From: Haloplanus rubicundus
GTDB taxonomy: Archaea; Halobacteriota; Halobacteria; Halobacteriales; Haloferacaceae
NCBI RefSeq assembly: GCF_003342675.1
Contig: NZ_CP031147.1
Coordinates: forward strand, 124,001 to 188,000
Length of the DNA stretch: 64,000 nt
Direction: 5' to 3'
In this document: one piece after another, positions 50,398 to 58,476 of the stretch
How the letters are laid out: each line of letters starts with the position of its first letter
How positions within the stretch are numbered: the stretch's first letter is position 1
The notes under the pieces: generated by a model
Told to the model about the DNA's origin: nothing
The model's database searches: none
Seen by the model: the letters and a program-made list of their open reading frames with translations, nothing else
Made by a program: the position numbers and the translations under genes

Positions 50398-50967
50398 TCA
50401 CGCATCGAGGCGTTGGAGCAATTGCGTGACGTAGGGACTATTCTCCCAACTACGATGCGGGCTGATCGTCGTAATCAGTGTGCTCGCTTCTTCCGTGGTC
50501 AGATGCCCATTCCGGGCGTAGTCCACGATCAGCCGCGGTGTCGGGACGATCCGTGGCCCCTGTAGTACGGTGTGGATGAGGGGGAAGTTCGTCCCGCCGA
50601 ACTCGTCGGTGAGAAACCCGTCCACGTCGAGCGCATTCGCGAGGACGATGCCATCGGTTTCGCCGTCGTCGAGGCCGAAGGTCGGCCGTGAGTCTGGCGT
50701 ATCGTCGCGCTCGTATGGATCCTCGACCGTGTAGTGGCTGCGGGCTGCGAGGACGTTGTTCGCGGCTGCGCCGTGGATATCCTGATACTGTGTGATGTCG
50801 CGGAGTTCGGTCACGACTTCCGGTGGGACGAACACTTCACACGAGGTGAGGAGATACTGGAATGGGTCTGAGGTGCCGGTATCGACGGCTGCGTCGGCCC
50901 GAGGCACGACGAGACTGACGAGTGCGCTGGTGTCGGCGACGACCGTTCGCAGTCGCTGGCCGCTCAT
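50398..50967 (-). CDS. PIN-domain toxin (VapC-like)
   Basis: 189 aa. TVVADTSALVSLVVP (about 8-22, first Asp), VFVPPEVVTELRDI (about 45-58, Glu), LDDGETDGIVLANALDVDGF (about 99-118, two acidic residues) and LTDEFGG (about 120, Asp) give the full PIN set, in the VapC order. These RNases cut tRNA or rRNA. Its start overlaps the upstream RHH gene by 4 bp (ATGA), the usual arrangement with the antitoxin first. Confidence 0.8.
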   Translation of the reverse strand: MSGQRLRTVVADTSALVSLVVPRADAAVDTGTSDPFQYLLTSCEVFVPPEVVTELRDITQYQDIHGAAANNVLAARSHYTVEDPYERDDTPDSRPTFGLDDGETDGIVLANALDVDGFLTDEFGGTNFPLIHTVLQGPRIVPTPRLIVDYARNGHLTTEEASTLITTISPHRSWENSPYVTQLLQRLDA

Positions 50968-51329
50968 CGATCGTCGTCAGCGGTGTCGATTGCCGTCGCG
51001 TCGCCATCGTAGATGTCAACGTCGTCGGGGGCAGCGAGATCGAGTGGCTCGTCCTCGAGGTCCGCTTTGAGAAGCCGGAGCCGCTGGGCGGTCTCAGCGC
51101 CGACCAACTGCTTGACCGTCTCGAACTCAAGCTGGTCGTCGTAGTACTTGGTCGCGACGAGTTCTTGGAACGTCTCACTATCGGCGGTATCTTCGATGTA
51201 CTCGCGAATTGCCTCGACAAGCAAATCCGTCCGATCCTTGTCGAAGAGCTCCGCGATCGCGTCCAGCCGGTCGACGAGATACTCCGGCGACTGGAAGTGC
51301 ACTCGTCGCGGATCGTCACTCGCACTCAT
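50964..51329 (-). CDS. Ribbon-helix-helix antitoxin of the PIN pair
   Basis: 121 aa from ATG 51329 (MSASDDPRRVHFQSPE). RRVHFQSPEYLVDRLDAIAE then LFDKDRTDLLVEAIREYIED (about 8-47) is a ribbon-helix-helix DNA-binding unit; the acidic C-terminal half (LEDEPLDLAAPDDVDIYDGD) would wrap the toxin. The longer frame to 51416 is rejected. Expected to repress its own promoter in 51330-51420. Confidence 0.75.
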   Translation of the reverse strand: MSASDDPRRVHFQSPEYLVDRLDAIAELFDKDRTDLLVEAIREYIEDTADSETFQELVATKYYDDQLEFETVKQLVGAETAQRLRLLKADLEDEPLDLAAPDDVDIYDGDATAIDTADDDR

Positions 51330-51427
51330 TCTATGTGCAAGTTCTGCACATAGTTGCATAACGGTTTCGGCGACTGCACAGAGCTTGCACATCAGAGCAC
51401 TTGGAACAGGACTCACTCACGCCAGTC

Positions 51428-51759
51428 TCAGCCGTCGTTCTGTGCGTTCAGTTCGTCGAGAAACCAGGTGGCTGCCGTCCCGATCCGAATGCCGTCGACA
51501 GTACTTAATTCGAGGCCATTCGTGGCGGTCCGGAACGGTTCGTTGTCGACGAGGATGCGGTGGATGACTGTGCGAATGGGCTCGATCCTGTCGGTATCGA
51601 TGATGGTTGCCACGCCGTATGGAAATATGCGTCCTCGTGTTCGTCTCGCAGGGTTTGCGCCCGTTGCATCACGAGATCGACCACTTCATCAACCGATGCG
51701 TGGTCGGGATTCTCGGTTTGCTCACGAACGCTATAGATTACACTCGCGCCTGTGAGTCT
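51428..51759 (-). pseudogene. Frameshifted, N-terminally truncated protein
   Basis: The downstream part (51428-51613) reads MATIIDTDRIEPIRTVIHRI through DGIRIGTAATWFLDELNAQN. Upstream, another frame reads SVDEVVDLVMQRAQTLRDEH then EDAYFHTAW, which would join it as FHT-YGVATII after a one-base correction near 51613. No start is visible before the stop at 51760. The joined protein looks natural, so a decayed gene or a sequencing error is likely. If intact in other genomes, the 61-aa frame alone is not the gene. Confidence 0.4.
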
Positions 51760-51805
51760 TTAGAGTCGCCAAAGGAACCAACACACCCGATTCCAAGTGT
51801 GGTAT

Positions 51806-53197
51806 ATGGACCTACCGATCGGACCTAGGGCGACTCACTTACTGGAAACGTGGGGGGTCGTCGCAGAGGCAAATCCAACTGGCCCAGCATACGATCTCAC
51901 ACACCCAACGCGTTCAGCTCAGTACCGAGAGCGCCTAGAGATGTTCGTCGAAGAACCTTCAGAATCGAATTTCGAAGCGCTCTGGAACGAACAGGTACTC
52001 GCATCCGCGAGTGAGTGGTTTCCGAGTACCGCCCGCAGTCTCTGGTCCGGTACGCTCGAAGACCTGGCCGTATTTTTCGACGAGATTCGAACAAGCGGGC
52101 AGTACGACGACTCATGGGCACAGCGAGTTAGCTGGGGACAGGTCATCCCCGAACTCTACTCGAGGGGACGCGACGGCCCCATCGTGAGCCAACAGGCACG
52201 GAACGGTCTCCGTAAATTCGGCATCGACCCTGCCAGCGATTTCGACGAGGTTGTCGACCAACTCACGTCGTTCGAAGAGTTCTATCGCGATATCTCCGGT
52301 CACGTGACAGCATCGACCACCAAACCGATTCCCATCTACGAAGAGATCGACCAGTTATTTGCTCTCGTTACGACGGCCACACAAGAGGATATCAGCGCCG
52401 AGGCATCCGGTCCACGAGATGAACTTTACTCCGCTCTCCGTGGCTATCCCGCTTCGTCGGCAACGGATCGTGGCCCGATCGAGATCGACTTCGAGGCAGC
52501 GACCCCAGCTATCGACGGCCATATCGCGGCGCGTCGAAATGATGCCTACGCTGACTTGGAAACCGATCACTGGGCTGGCGGACACTACGAAACGTGGAAG
52601 TGGGACTTCGCTGCGTATATCGCGAACGATGTCGCGAATGCGTACCAACTCACGGATCTGTCGGCCGACGAGATTGAACCCTTCTTCGATGCCTTCTGGA
52701 CCAATTCGGACGAGTACACTGACACGGACATGCTCTCGACTCCCGTGCCGCAGTATCTGCTTGGACGGTGGGGTGTCGTCCAACTTGGCGATTTCCGGGA
52801 GACGTGTGAAGAGGATCCGGAGCGAGCTGCGGCCGTTCTCTCGATGCTCTTTTCGGAGGACGAACATCTGGTCGACCGACTGGAGCAGTTCTACGAGTTC
52901 GCGGCGAGTGACAACGTTTCCGACGGGAACTTGCTCCGCATCGCGTCGACGCTACTGATGGGTGTCTATCCCGACGACTACGTGAACTTCCAGTACCAGC
53001 GATTCGAGACGTTCTTCAGTAACTGCAGTAACGCCGAGTCCCTGGAGACCGGATTCGACGCTCGCCAGTACTATCGGATCGTCCTCGCCTGCCGTGACCT
53101 TCGGGATGCGATGCAATCGGAACTCCCCGATGCGTCGATGCTCGATGTCCACACCCTAATTCGACTCTATCAGGACTTTCGTGACGACTCCGAATGA
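51806..53197 (+). CDS. Unknown protein, first gene of the PLD/GIY-YIG cassette
   Basis: 463 aa from ATG 51806 (MDLPIGPRATHLLETW). Helical and acidic all through. Segments such as PQYLLGRWGVVQLGDF (about 310-325) and LRIASTLLMGVYPDDYVNFQ (about 375-394) recall the N-terminal helical domains of McrB-like defence proteins, but no ATPase or nuclease motif is present. The stop overlaps the start of the next gene (ATGA), so both are made together. Not identified. Confidence 0.65.
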   Translation: MDLPIGPRATHLLETWGVVAEANPTGPAYDLTHPTRSAQYRERLEMFVEEPSESNFEALWNEQVLASASEWFPSTARSLWSGTLEDLAVFFDEIRTSGQYDDSWAQRVSWGQVIPELYSRGRDGPIVSQQARNGLRKFGIDPASDFDEVVDQLTSFEEFYRDISGHVTASTTKPIPIYEEIDQLFALVTTATQEDISAEASGPRDELYSALRGYPASSATDRGPIEIDFEAATPAIDGHIAARRNDAYADLETDHWAGGHYETWKWDFAAYIANDVANAYQLTDLSADEIEPFFDAFWTNSDEYTDTDMLSTPVPQYLLGRWGVVQLGDFRETCEEDPERAAAVLSMLFSEDEHLVDRLEQFYEFAASDNVSDGNLLRIASTLLMGVYPDDYVNFQYQRFETFFSNCSNAESLETGFDARQYYRIVLACRDLRDAMQSELPDASMLDVHTLIRLYQDFRDDSE

Positions 53198-55626
53198 TGG
53201 GGAAGGCGGTTTGCGTTCGCTCCTCCAAATACGGATTCAGCGAAAATCTGCGACCCCGAAGAAATCGAATCAAATCCGTATCTAGGGGAGTCGAGTTGAG
53301 TGACTTCCCTCCTGAAGCGGGTCAATTTGTCGATGGTGAGCTGTTGATGCCTGTGACTGAGCGTTCATTCTGTGGTGAGCAAATCGAAGCACGACCCTGG
53401 AATGAATTCGAAGTTAATCTGGGGTGTGATCACTACTTCGAGATCGAATCCTCCATCACATTTAGTAGATATCCTGACAGTCGCTACTTCATGGAATGGG
53501 CGACGACCATCAATCTGGGGGGATTTGGGAATGCAGCCGAGATGGAATGGGAAACCGTCAAGAGTTGGGATTCGTTCACGGAGTTCTTTGAGGGGGCAGT
53601 CCACATAGATGCGGTCACCTACTGCGAATCTCCCGAATTGCTTCTTGATCTGTTCGAACAGCATGACGGAAAACTGGAGTCGATGGATGTCCTCGTCGGG
53701 AATCGCGAGGAGTATCAGTCGTCCGTCGACGACGTAACTGTCGCGCGGCAGTTGCAACGATACTACCGCGAGGACAAACTGATTGTCCGCCTCAAAAACA
53801 GGAAAGTCGTCCACTCCAAACTCTATCGGATCGTCAAGGACGGCGACGAGGTGACACTCATCTCGGGGAGTGCAAACCTCTCGTACAACAGTTGGAAGAA
53901 CCAGACGAACAGCGTCGTCGTGTTTCGGACAGAAGTCGACTCACAGTTGGACCAACAGTTCAAGACGTGGATCGACGACCACCGTGAACAGTACGCCGAT
54001 ACGGTGTTCATGGAGGATCTAGTGGCGGAACTGGAGGCACTTGACGATCAAGAGGAGAAGGATCGACGAATCGAACTGTGGATCGATAACCGGGACACAC
54101 AGTTGACAGAACGAGGTGAGATTCACTCGAACGTCGGCCAGGAGTTGGAGGAACTCGGGCAGGAAGTCGATCGAGTCGTCGGCGTCACGGACGACCCGGA
54201 AGCGGCCGATGAGGTCGTTACGATTCAACACGAGGAGGTAGGGGTGGAAATCGACGACGAATCGAACGGCTCTATGGAGGCTGATGATAATGAGCAGTCG
54301 TCGACAGGCGTTACCGGCGCCAAGACACCGGAGTATACGATCACGCTGCCCACTCAGGGATTCGAGACCGATGGGTATCTCGACCGAGTAAAAACTGATC
54401 TGAAGCGTCGTGGTGCGGACGTTGGGTCCGACGCCATCACCACCTCCGTGGAAGGGTACACCAACTACCTCCAGACACGCTACGACGTGCCGAAGATGTG
54501 GGTGGACGAAGAGAACTGTCGCGTCCACCTCCAACACGGCGAACACCACCGAATCCTGACGGCGGATCACGAGCCCTCACCCGAAGTGCTCAATGCCGCA
54601 CTCCAGAATATCCAAGATTATATCGAGACCATTGATCGGTGGGGGGAGACGAATAATGCCCGAGCTGTCAAGGCCCACATGTACGAGGGGATCCTCTACG
54701 GACTGTGGGCGCCGTTTGTGAACCTCTACGCGCGCCAGTTCTACGGTAACGTCACGCTCGATAACGCCCTCCAATATCTCTACATCTTCGGCGAATCTGA
54801 TGCTGGCAAGGACAAGTTCTCGGAGTTCGTGTTGCGATTGATCTCCGACGATCTGGTACGAGGCGGGGCAGACGCCGACGATGTGGGCAAAAATCAGATT
54901 CGGGCGCTTCGTGACCTAGATACGGTCTTCCCGTACGTTGTTTCGGACATCGCCAAACAGAAAATCGAGCGGGTCGACACGCTACGGAACTTCTGGCAGG
55001 ATTCGTGGCACCCATCAAACGACATCTCCTATCCGACGCTCATCTTCACCAGCAACGACTCCCGGCCGAACGACTGGTTCCGCAACCGGGCGAAGATGCT
55101 CCACTTCGATGTTGCCTTTCCCTCGAATCCTGAGGACGAAGGCTTCTACGAAGCACAGGAAGACCTGAACGAGATTCTCGATGCAACCAATCCGATCTTC
55201 GCGTACGTATCTCGGCGTATTTTGGAAGACGAGATGTATCTCGATGCTGGCGGGACGGTCGACGACGTGCGACGGATCTTCCTTGATTTCTACGACCGAC
55301 TGGATCGGGAACGGCCGAAGTACTTCCCCGAGCGGCCCGCGAATCGCCGCTACAATATTGGAAAGCGCAAGTGGCGACAGGCATTCCACCGGGACGATGT
55401 GACCTTCGAACGCCGAGAGAACCATCTCATCGCTGATTTCGATTTGGAACCGCACGAACTGTACAGCTATCGAAAGACGCTTCCCACGAAGATGCGCCCC
55501 GAAAAGAGCGGTCGCAACATCATCGTTAAGAATCCCGATGACTTTGAGGAGTGGTTGGAGATGGACGATCTGCGTGCGGACGATGAGGAAGCAAGCGGAG
55601 GACTCCTGCAGCGACTATTCCGGTAG
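53194..55626 (+). CDS. PLD-type nuclease fused to a P-loop ATPase (SF3-like)
   Basis: 810 aa. Residues 1-90 are a variable N-terminal region. Residues 90-250 form a phospholipase D-like domain with VVHSKLYRIVKDG and LISGSANLSYNSWKN (about 203-235), the HxK...GSxN signature; only one such half is seen, so a dimer would be needed for catalysis. A coiled, acidic linker follows (250-370). Residues 370-810 hold a helicase-like P-loop domain: YIFGESDAGKDKFSEFVLRL (about 529-548, Walker A with Asp before Lys), FPYVVSDIAKQK and PTLIFTSNDSRPNDW (sensor 1-like Asn). The fusion of PLD nuclease to a viral or plasmid type ATPase is uncommon. It sits between the unknown gene and the GIY-YIG gene. Confidence 0.7.
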   Translation: MMGKAVCVRSSKYGFSENLRPRRNRIKSVSRGVELSDFPPEAGQFVDGELLMPVTERSFCGEQIEARPWNEFEVNLGCDHYFEIESSITFSRYPDSRYFMEWATTINLGGFGNAAEMEWETVKSWDSFTEFFEGAVHIDAVTYCESPELLLDLFEQHDGKLESMDVLVGNREEYQSSVDDVTVARQLQRYYREDKLIVRLKNRKVVHSKLYRIVKDGDEVTLISGSANLSYNSWKNQTNSVVVFRTEVDSQLDQQFKTWIDDHREQYADTVFMEDLVAELEALDDQEEKDRRIELWIDNRDTQLTERGEIHSNVGQELEELGQEVDRVVGVTDDPEAADEVVTIQHEEVGVEIDDESNGSMEADDNEQSSTGVTGAKTPEYTITLPTQGFETDGYLDRVKTDLKRRGADVGSDAITTSVEGYTNYLQTRYDVPKMWVDEENCRVHLQHGEHHRILTADHEPSPEVLNAALQNIQDYIETIDRWGETNNARAVKAHMYEGILYGLWAPFVNLYARQFYGNVTLDNALQYLYIFGESDAGKDKFSEFVLRLISDDLVRGGADADDVGKNQIRALRDLDTVFPYVVSDIAKQKIERVDTLRNFWQDSWHPSNDISYPTLIFTSNDSRPNDWFRNRAKMLHFDVAFPSNPEDEGFYEAQEDLNEILDATNPIFAYVSRRILEDEMYLDAGGTVDDVRRIFLDFYDRLDRERPKYFPERPANRRYNIGKRKWRQAFHRDDVTFERRENHLIADFDLEPHELYSYRKTLPTKMRPEKSGRNIIVKNPDDFEEWLEMDDLRADDEEASGGLLQRLFR

Positions 55627-55711
55627 TGCAGAGGAGTACGCTGAAATTTGGTCGACATAGAGGAGAGTGGTTTCGAACCCCGTCAACAGTCAACGGAGTA
55701 ACTCACCCCGA

Positions 55712-55719
55712 AGATTATA
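55712..55719 (+). promoter_or_regulatory. TATA box of the GIY-YIG gene
   Basis: ATTATATT lies 24-31 bp before ATG 55743, the normal distance for a leaderless haloarchaeal transcript. This supports the shorter start over GTG 55626. Confidence 0.5.
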
Positions 55720-55742
55720 TTGAGTACCCTCGAAAATCTGGT

Positions 55743-56558
55743 ATGAACATTTCCGCCCTTACTCACTCATTTCAATTCGTGGATTCTATCTCAGTGGATC
55801 GGAACGAGGCGGGGTCAGTCGATATCAAGATGCCACAACGGCGCTACGAGAAGGCAGATGAGTATCACGTCCATCGCTACGGTTGGGGGCCGTTCTGTGG
55901 ATTCTCTGTAGATACAACAGATTACGTCGGGGTCGAAGGTGTCTACCTATTCACTGCGGGATACGAAATCAAGTACGTCGGGGAAACGGTTGATATCCAC
56001 AATCGGATTGGATCAGGATACGGGAATATCTCTCCCAGAAATTGTTTCGAGGGAGGGCAACAGACAAACTGTCGGATCAACCACCTTATCTTGGAGACGG
56101 TCCGTAACGGGGACCAAGTCGCTCTTTGGGTTGAAGAGACGGAGAATCGAAAGCTTCGTGAAACGGAATTGATTGAGCAGTGTGATCCCCCGTGGAACAA
56201 GACTTCAGCGACGTCTCCAAGTGTGACTATCCAGCAACCAGGTTCCCAAAGTCCGGAATCTCAATCGACAAACCAAAGCGATAGTTCGTCGTCAGTCGTC
56301 GCTACCGAACAAACGAGGAACGGAAAGTACGCACCACTGTATGACTATTTAGAAACTATCGAATCCGATCGCTTCCATCTCTCTATGGACGAAATCGAGG
56401 ACATAATCGAAGCCCCACTTCCGGCATCGGCAAAAAAATACCCACAGTATTGGCGTTCGAGCAGTCAGGCCCACGCGAAAGTATGGGCCGAACTTGGTTG
56501 GGAAGCGAACCCCGATTTTGACGATATGTCCGTCACTTTCGAACGGGTGGAAGAGTAG
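55743..56558 (+). CDS. GIY-YIG nuclease with C-terminal DUF7662-like domain
   Basis: 271 aa from ATG 55743 (MNISALTHSFQFVDS); GTG 55626, overlapping the previous stop, is possible but less likely given the TATA box. GVYLFTAGYEIKYVGETVDI and HNRIGSGYGN (about 70-99) carry the GIY-YIG motifs, the Arg and a Tyr; the Glu lies in RKLRETELIEQ (about 145). The C-terminal part starting NGKYAPLYDYLETIESDRFH and containing SAKKYPQYWRSS, WAELGW resembles DUF7662, a small domain often attached to nucleases. Third gene of the PLD cassette; possibly DNA cleavage in defence. Confidence 0.7.
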   Translation: MNISALTHSFQFVDSISVDRNEAGSVDIKMPQRRYEKADEYHVHRYGWGPFCGFSVDTTDYVGVEGVYLFTAGYEIKYVGETVDIHNRIGSGYGNISPRNCFEGGQQTNCRINHLILETVRNGDQVALWVEETENRKLRETELIEQCDPPWNKTSATSPSVTIQQPGSQSPESQSTNQSDSSSSVVATEQTRNGKYAPLYDYLETIESDRFHLSMDEIEDIIEAPLPASAKKYPQYWRSSSQAHAKVWAELGWEANPDFDDMSVTFERVEE

Positions 56559-56647
56559 TCGGAAATTCTGGGGGAAGGAGAGTGCGATCTATACAGTGAC
56601 AAAGAATGGATCCGCATTCGCTTAGATGGAATTAGATTTCCTCCGAG

Positions 56648-58231
56648 CTACCGGAGTCCGGCCGTCGGGTCATCGTCAAACGGATCTTCGGGAACTGGGT
56701 CGAACTCACTCGAATCGTTCAGATCTCTATCGGTGATCGGCTCGATTTCGGTATCTGTCCTCTCCGTGGCAACCCCTGCAGAGGGGAAGTCCTCGATGGA
56801 GATTTTCCGTGCGTCCCGCCGTGCAGCTTGGCGCTTCGCATCCGTGACTAATTCCTCGATGTCGGCGCCGCTGCAGCCGGCAGTGTGTTTCGCCAGCGTC
56901 GCCAGTTGGTCGCCGGTGAGTTCGTGCGGCACGTCCTCAAGCTTCGCTTGGAGAATCGCGTGTCGGCTCTCTTCCTCGGGCAGTCCAATCTCGATATGCG
57001 ACGCGAGCCGTCCCGGCCGGAGGATCGCGGGGTCGATATCCTCTGGCCGATTGGTTGCGCCGACGACAATGGCCGTTCGATCCCCAGCGGTGAGATGAAC
57101 GAGCAATTCGCTGGTGATTTTTCGATCCTCAGCGTGGGCGCCGCCGGCACCGACATCCCGTCCGCCGAAGAGGTGTTCGGCCTCGTCGAGGAAGATAACG
57201 CAAGGGCCGACAGCGGCAGCCTCCTCGAATAAGTGGCGCACTCGCTGTGGCCCTTCGTTGATCCACTTGCTGGTCACATCCGCCGGCCCCAACTCGACGA
57301 ATGGGACGTTGAGTTCGCCGGCGAGCGCTCGGGCGAACAGCGTCTTGCCTGTCCCTGGTGGACCATGGAACAGGATTCCTCGTACGGGCTCGATCCCGAA
57401 GCGATCATAACGGTCGTCTCCGCGTGCCCTCGCCCGCGTTGGCTGGAGGACCTCCTCGGCGAGTCGCTCTTTGACATCGTAGTAGCCGCCGATGTCGTCG
57501 AAGCCGACGTCCGAACGAGTCCAGTTGTACTCGTAGTCTGGAGTATCCAGGGCTTTTGCCGCGACCCGTGAAGCTTCTGGGTTGGTCGCGTCAGCGATCT
57601 TTTCAGAGGAATCTGAGTTGGTCACCCGGGTCTCTGAACTGTCGGGTTCAGTTCGTCCATCGTCCATAATCTCGCGAAATTTCTCGTAATCGACGGACGG
57701 CTGGTGGTACTCTCCAGTGGCGTAGTAATAGCCGTTCTCTCCTCGTGGGTCGTAGAACGTCAGAGCAACGAACGAAGCAGCGATTCCCAGTCCGAGTGCC
57801 GCCTGGATTTGTGGACTATTCGGACTGACGTTACTCAGGAAACTCAACTGCGAGACAGAGACGAAGGAGGATGCCAGCGTCAGACCCTCCGTGAGGAGTA
57901 AGAGCACCACGAACAATTCGTACACCTGTGCGAACGGGTACAGTCCGATGTCCGCTATCGTTCTCAGACCCGGAACACCGAGACCTCCTGCGATGAAAAC
58001 GAATAGAAGAGCGAACCCCAGTCCGACAGCGGCAGTTGGCGGCAGATTAAGCAATGGTGCGATCAACCACATATGGACGTACGCCAGCGCAGTCAACGCA
58101 AGCATGAAGAACAACCGGTAGAGATCCCGCTTCCGGTGTTCCCGTTCCATAATTCGATAGGTCGCATACTCCACTATCGCGAAGAATCCGAGGAAAGCGG
58201 CGACGGAGAGCGCAGTACCGAGAAAACTCAT
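56648..58231 (-). CDS. Membrane-anchored AAA+ ATPase (FtsH/Cdc48-like core)
   Basis: 527 aa from ATG 58231 (MSFLGTALSVAAFLGF). Five or six transmembrane helices fill residues 1-170 (for example FFMLALTALAYVHMWLIAPL). The cytosolic AAA+ core has FDDIGGYYDVKERL (about 253), Walker A FHGPPGTGKTLFARALAG (about 287), Walker B CVIFLDEAEHLFGG (about 342) and NRPEDIDPAILRPGRL (about 392) with arginine fingers. No zinc protease domain follows, so it is not FtsH. The C-terminal tail is acidic. It stands just before the conjugation genes on the same strand and may remodel the transfer machine. Confidence 0.8.
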   Translation of the reverse strand: MSFLGTALSVAAFLGFFAIVEYATYRIMEREHRKRDLYRLFFMLALTALAYVHMWLIAPLLNLPPTAAVGLGFALLFVFIAGGLGVPGLRTIADIGLYPFAQVYELFVVLLLLTEGLTLASSFVSVSQLSFLSNVSPNSPQIQAALGLGIAASFVALTFYDPRGENGYYYATGEYHQPSVDYEKFREIMDDGRTEPDSSETRVTNSDSSEKIADATNPEASRVAAKALDTPDYEYNWTRSDVGFDDIGGYYDVKERLAEEVLQPTRARARGDDRYDRFGIEPVRGILFHGPPGTGKTLFARALAGELNVPFVELGPADVTSKWINEGPQRVRHLFEEAAAVGPCVIFLDEAEHLFGGRDVGAGGAHAEDRKITSELLVHLTAGDRTAIVVGATNRPEDIDPAILRPGRLASHIEIGLPEEESRHAILQAKLEDVPHELTGDQLATLAKHTAGCSGADIEELVTDAKRQAARRDARKISIEDFPSAGVATERTDTEIEPITDRDLNDSSEFDPVPEDPFDDDPTAGLR

Positions 58232-58476
58232 CGAATCATCCGAAGGATATCCTCTGAAGGTTCGCGAGGGGGCGAGCGTGGCGGTTGGCACCGGCGAGCC
58301 GTGCTGGGGGTGTGGTCATGCGAGCCGCGCGATGGTACAGCCATCGAGAACGGAGCGGACAGAGGCGCTCGCGATGGTCTATGTTTGTTTCATGGTGGGG
58401 ATCGAATATAACTTCTCGCCAATCTTCCCTGAACTGGCTTGAGCACTCAGTCAGTACTGAGGCGTCGCGTATTGAC
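58232..58476. other. Intergenic between the AAA+ and VirB6-like genes
   Basis: 245 bp, no credible gene. It should hold the promoter of the AAA+ gene (minus strand). Confidence 0.35.
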
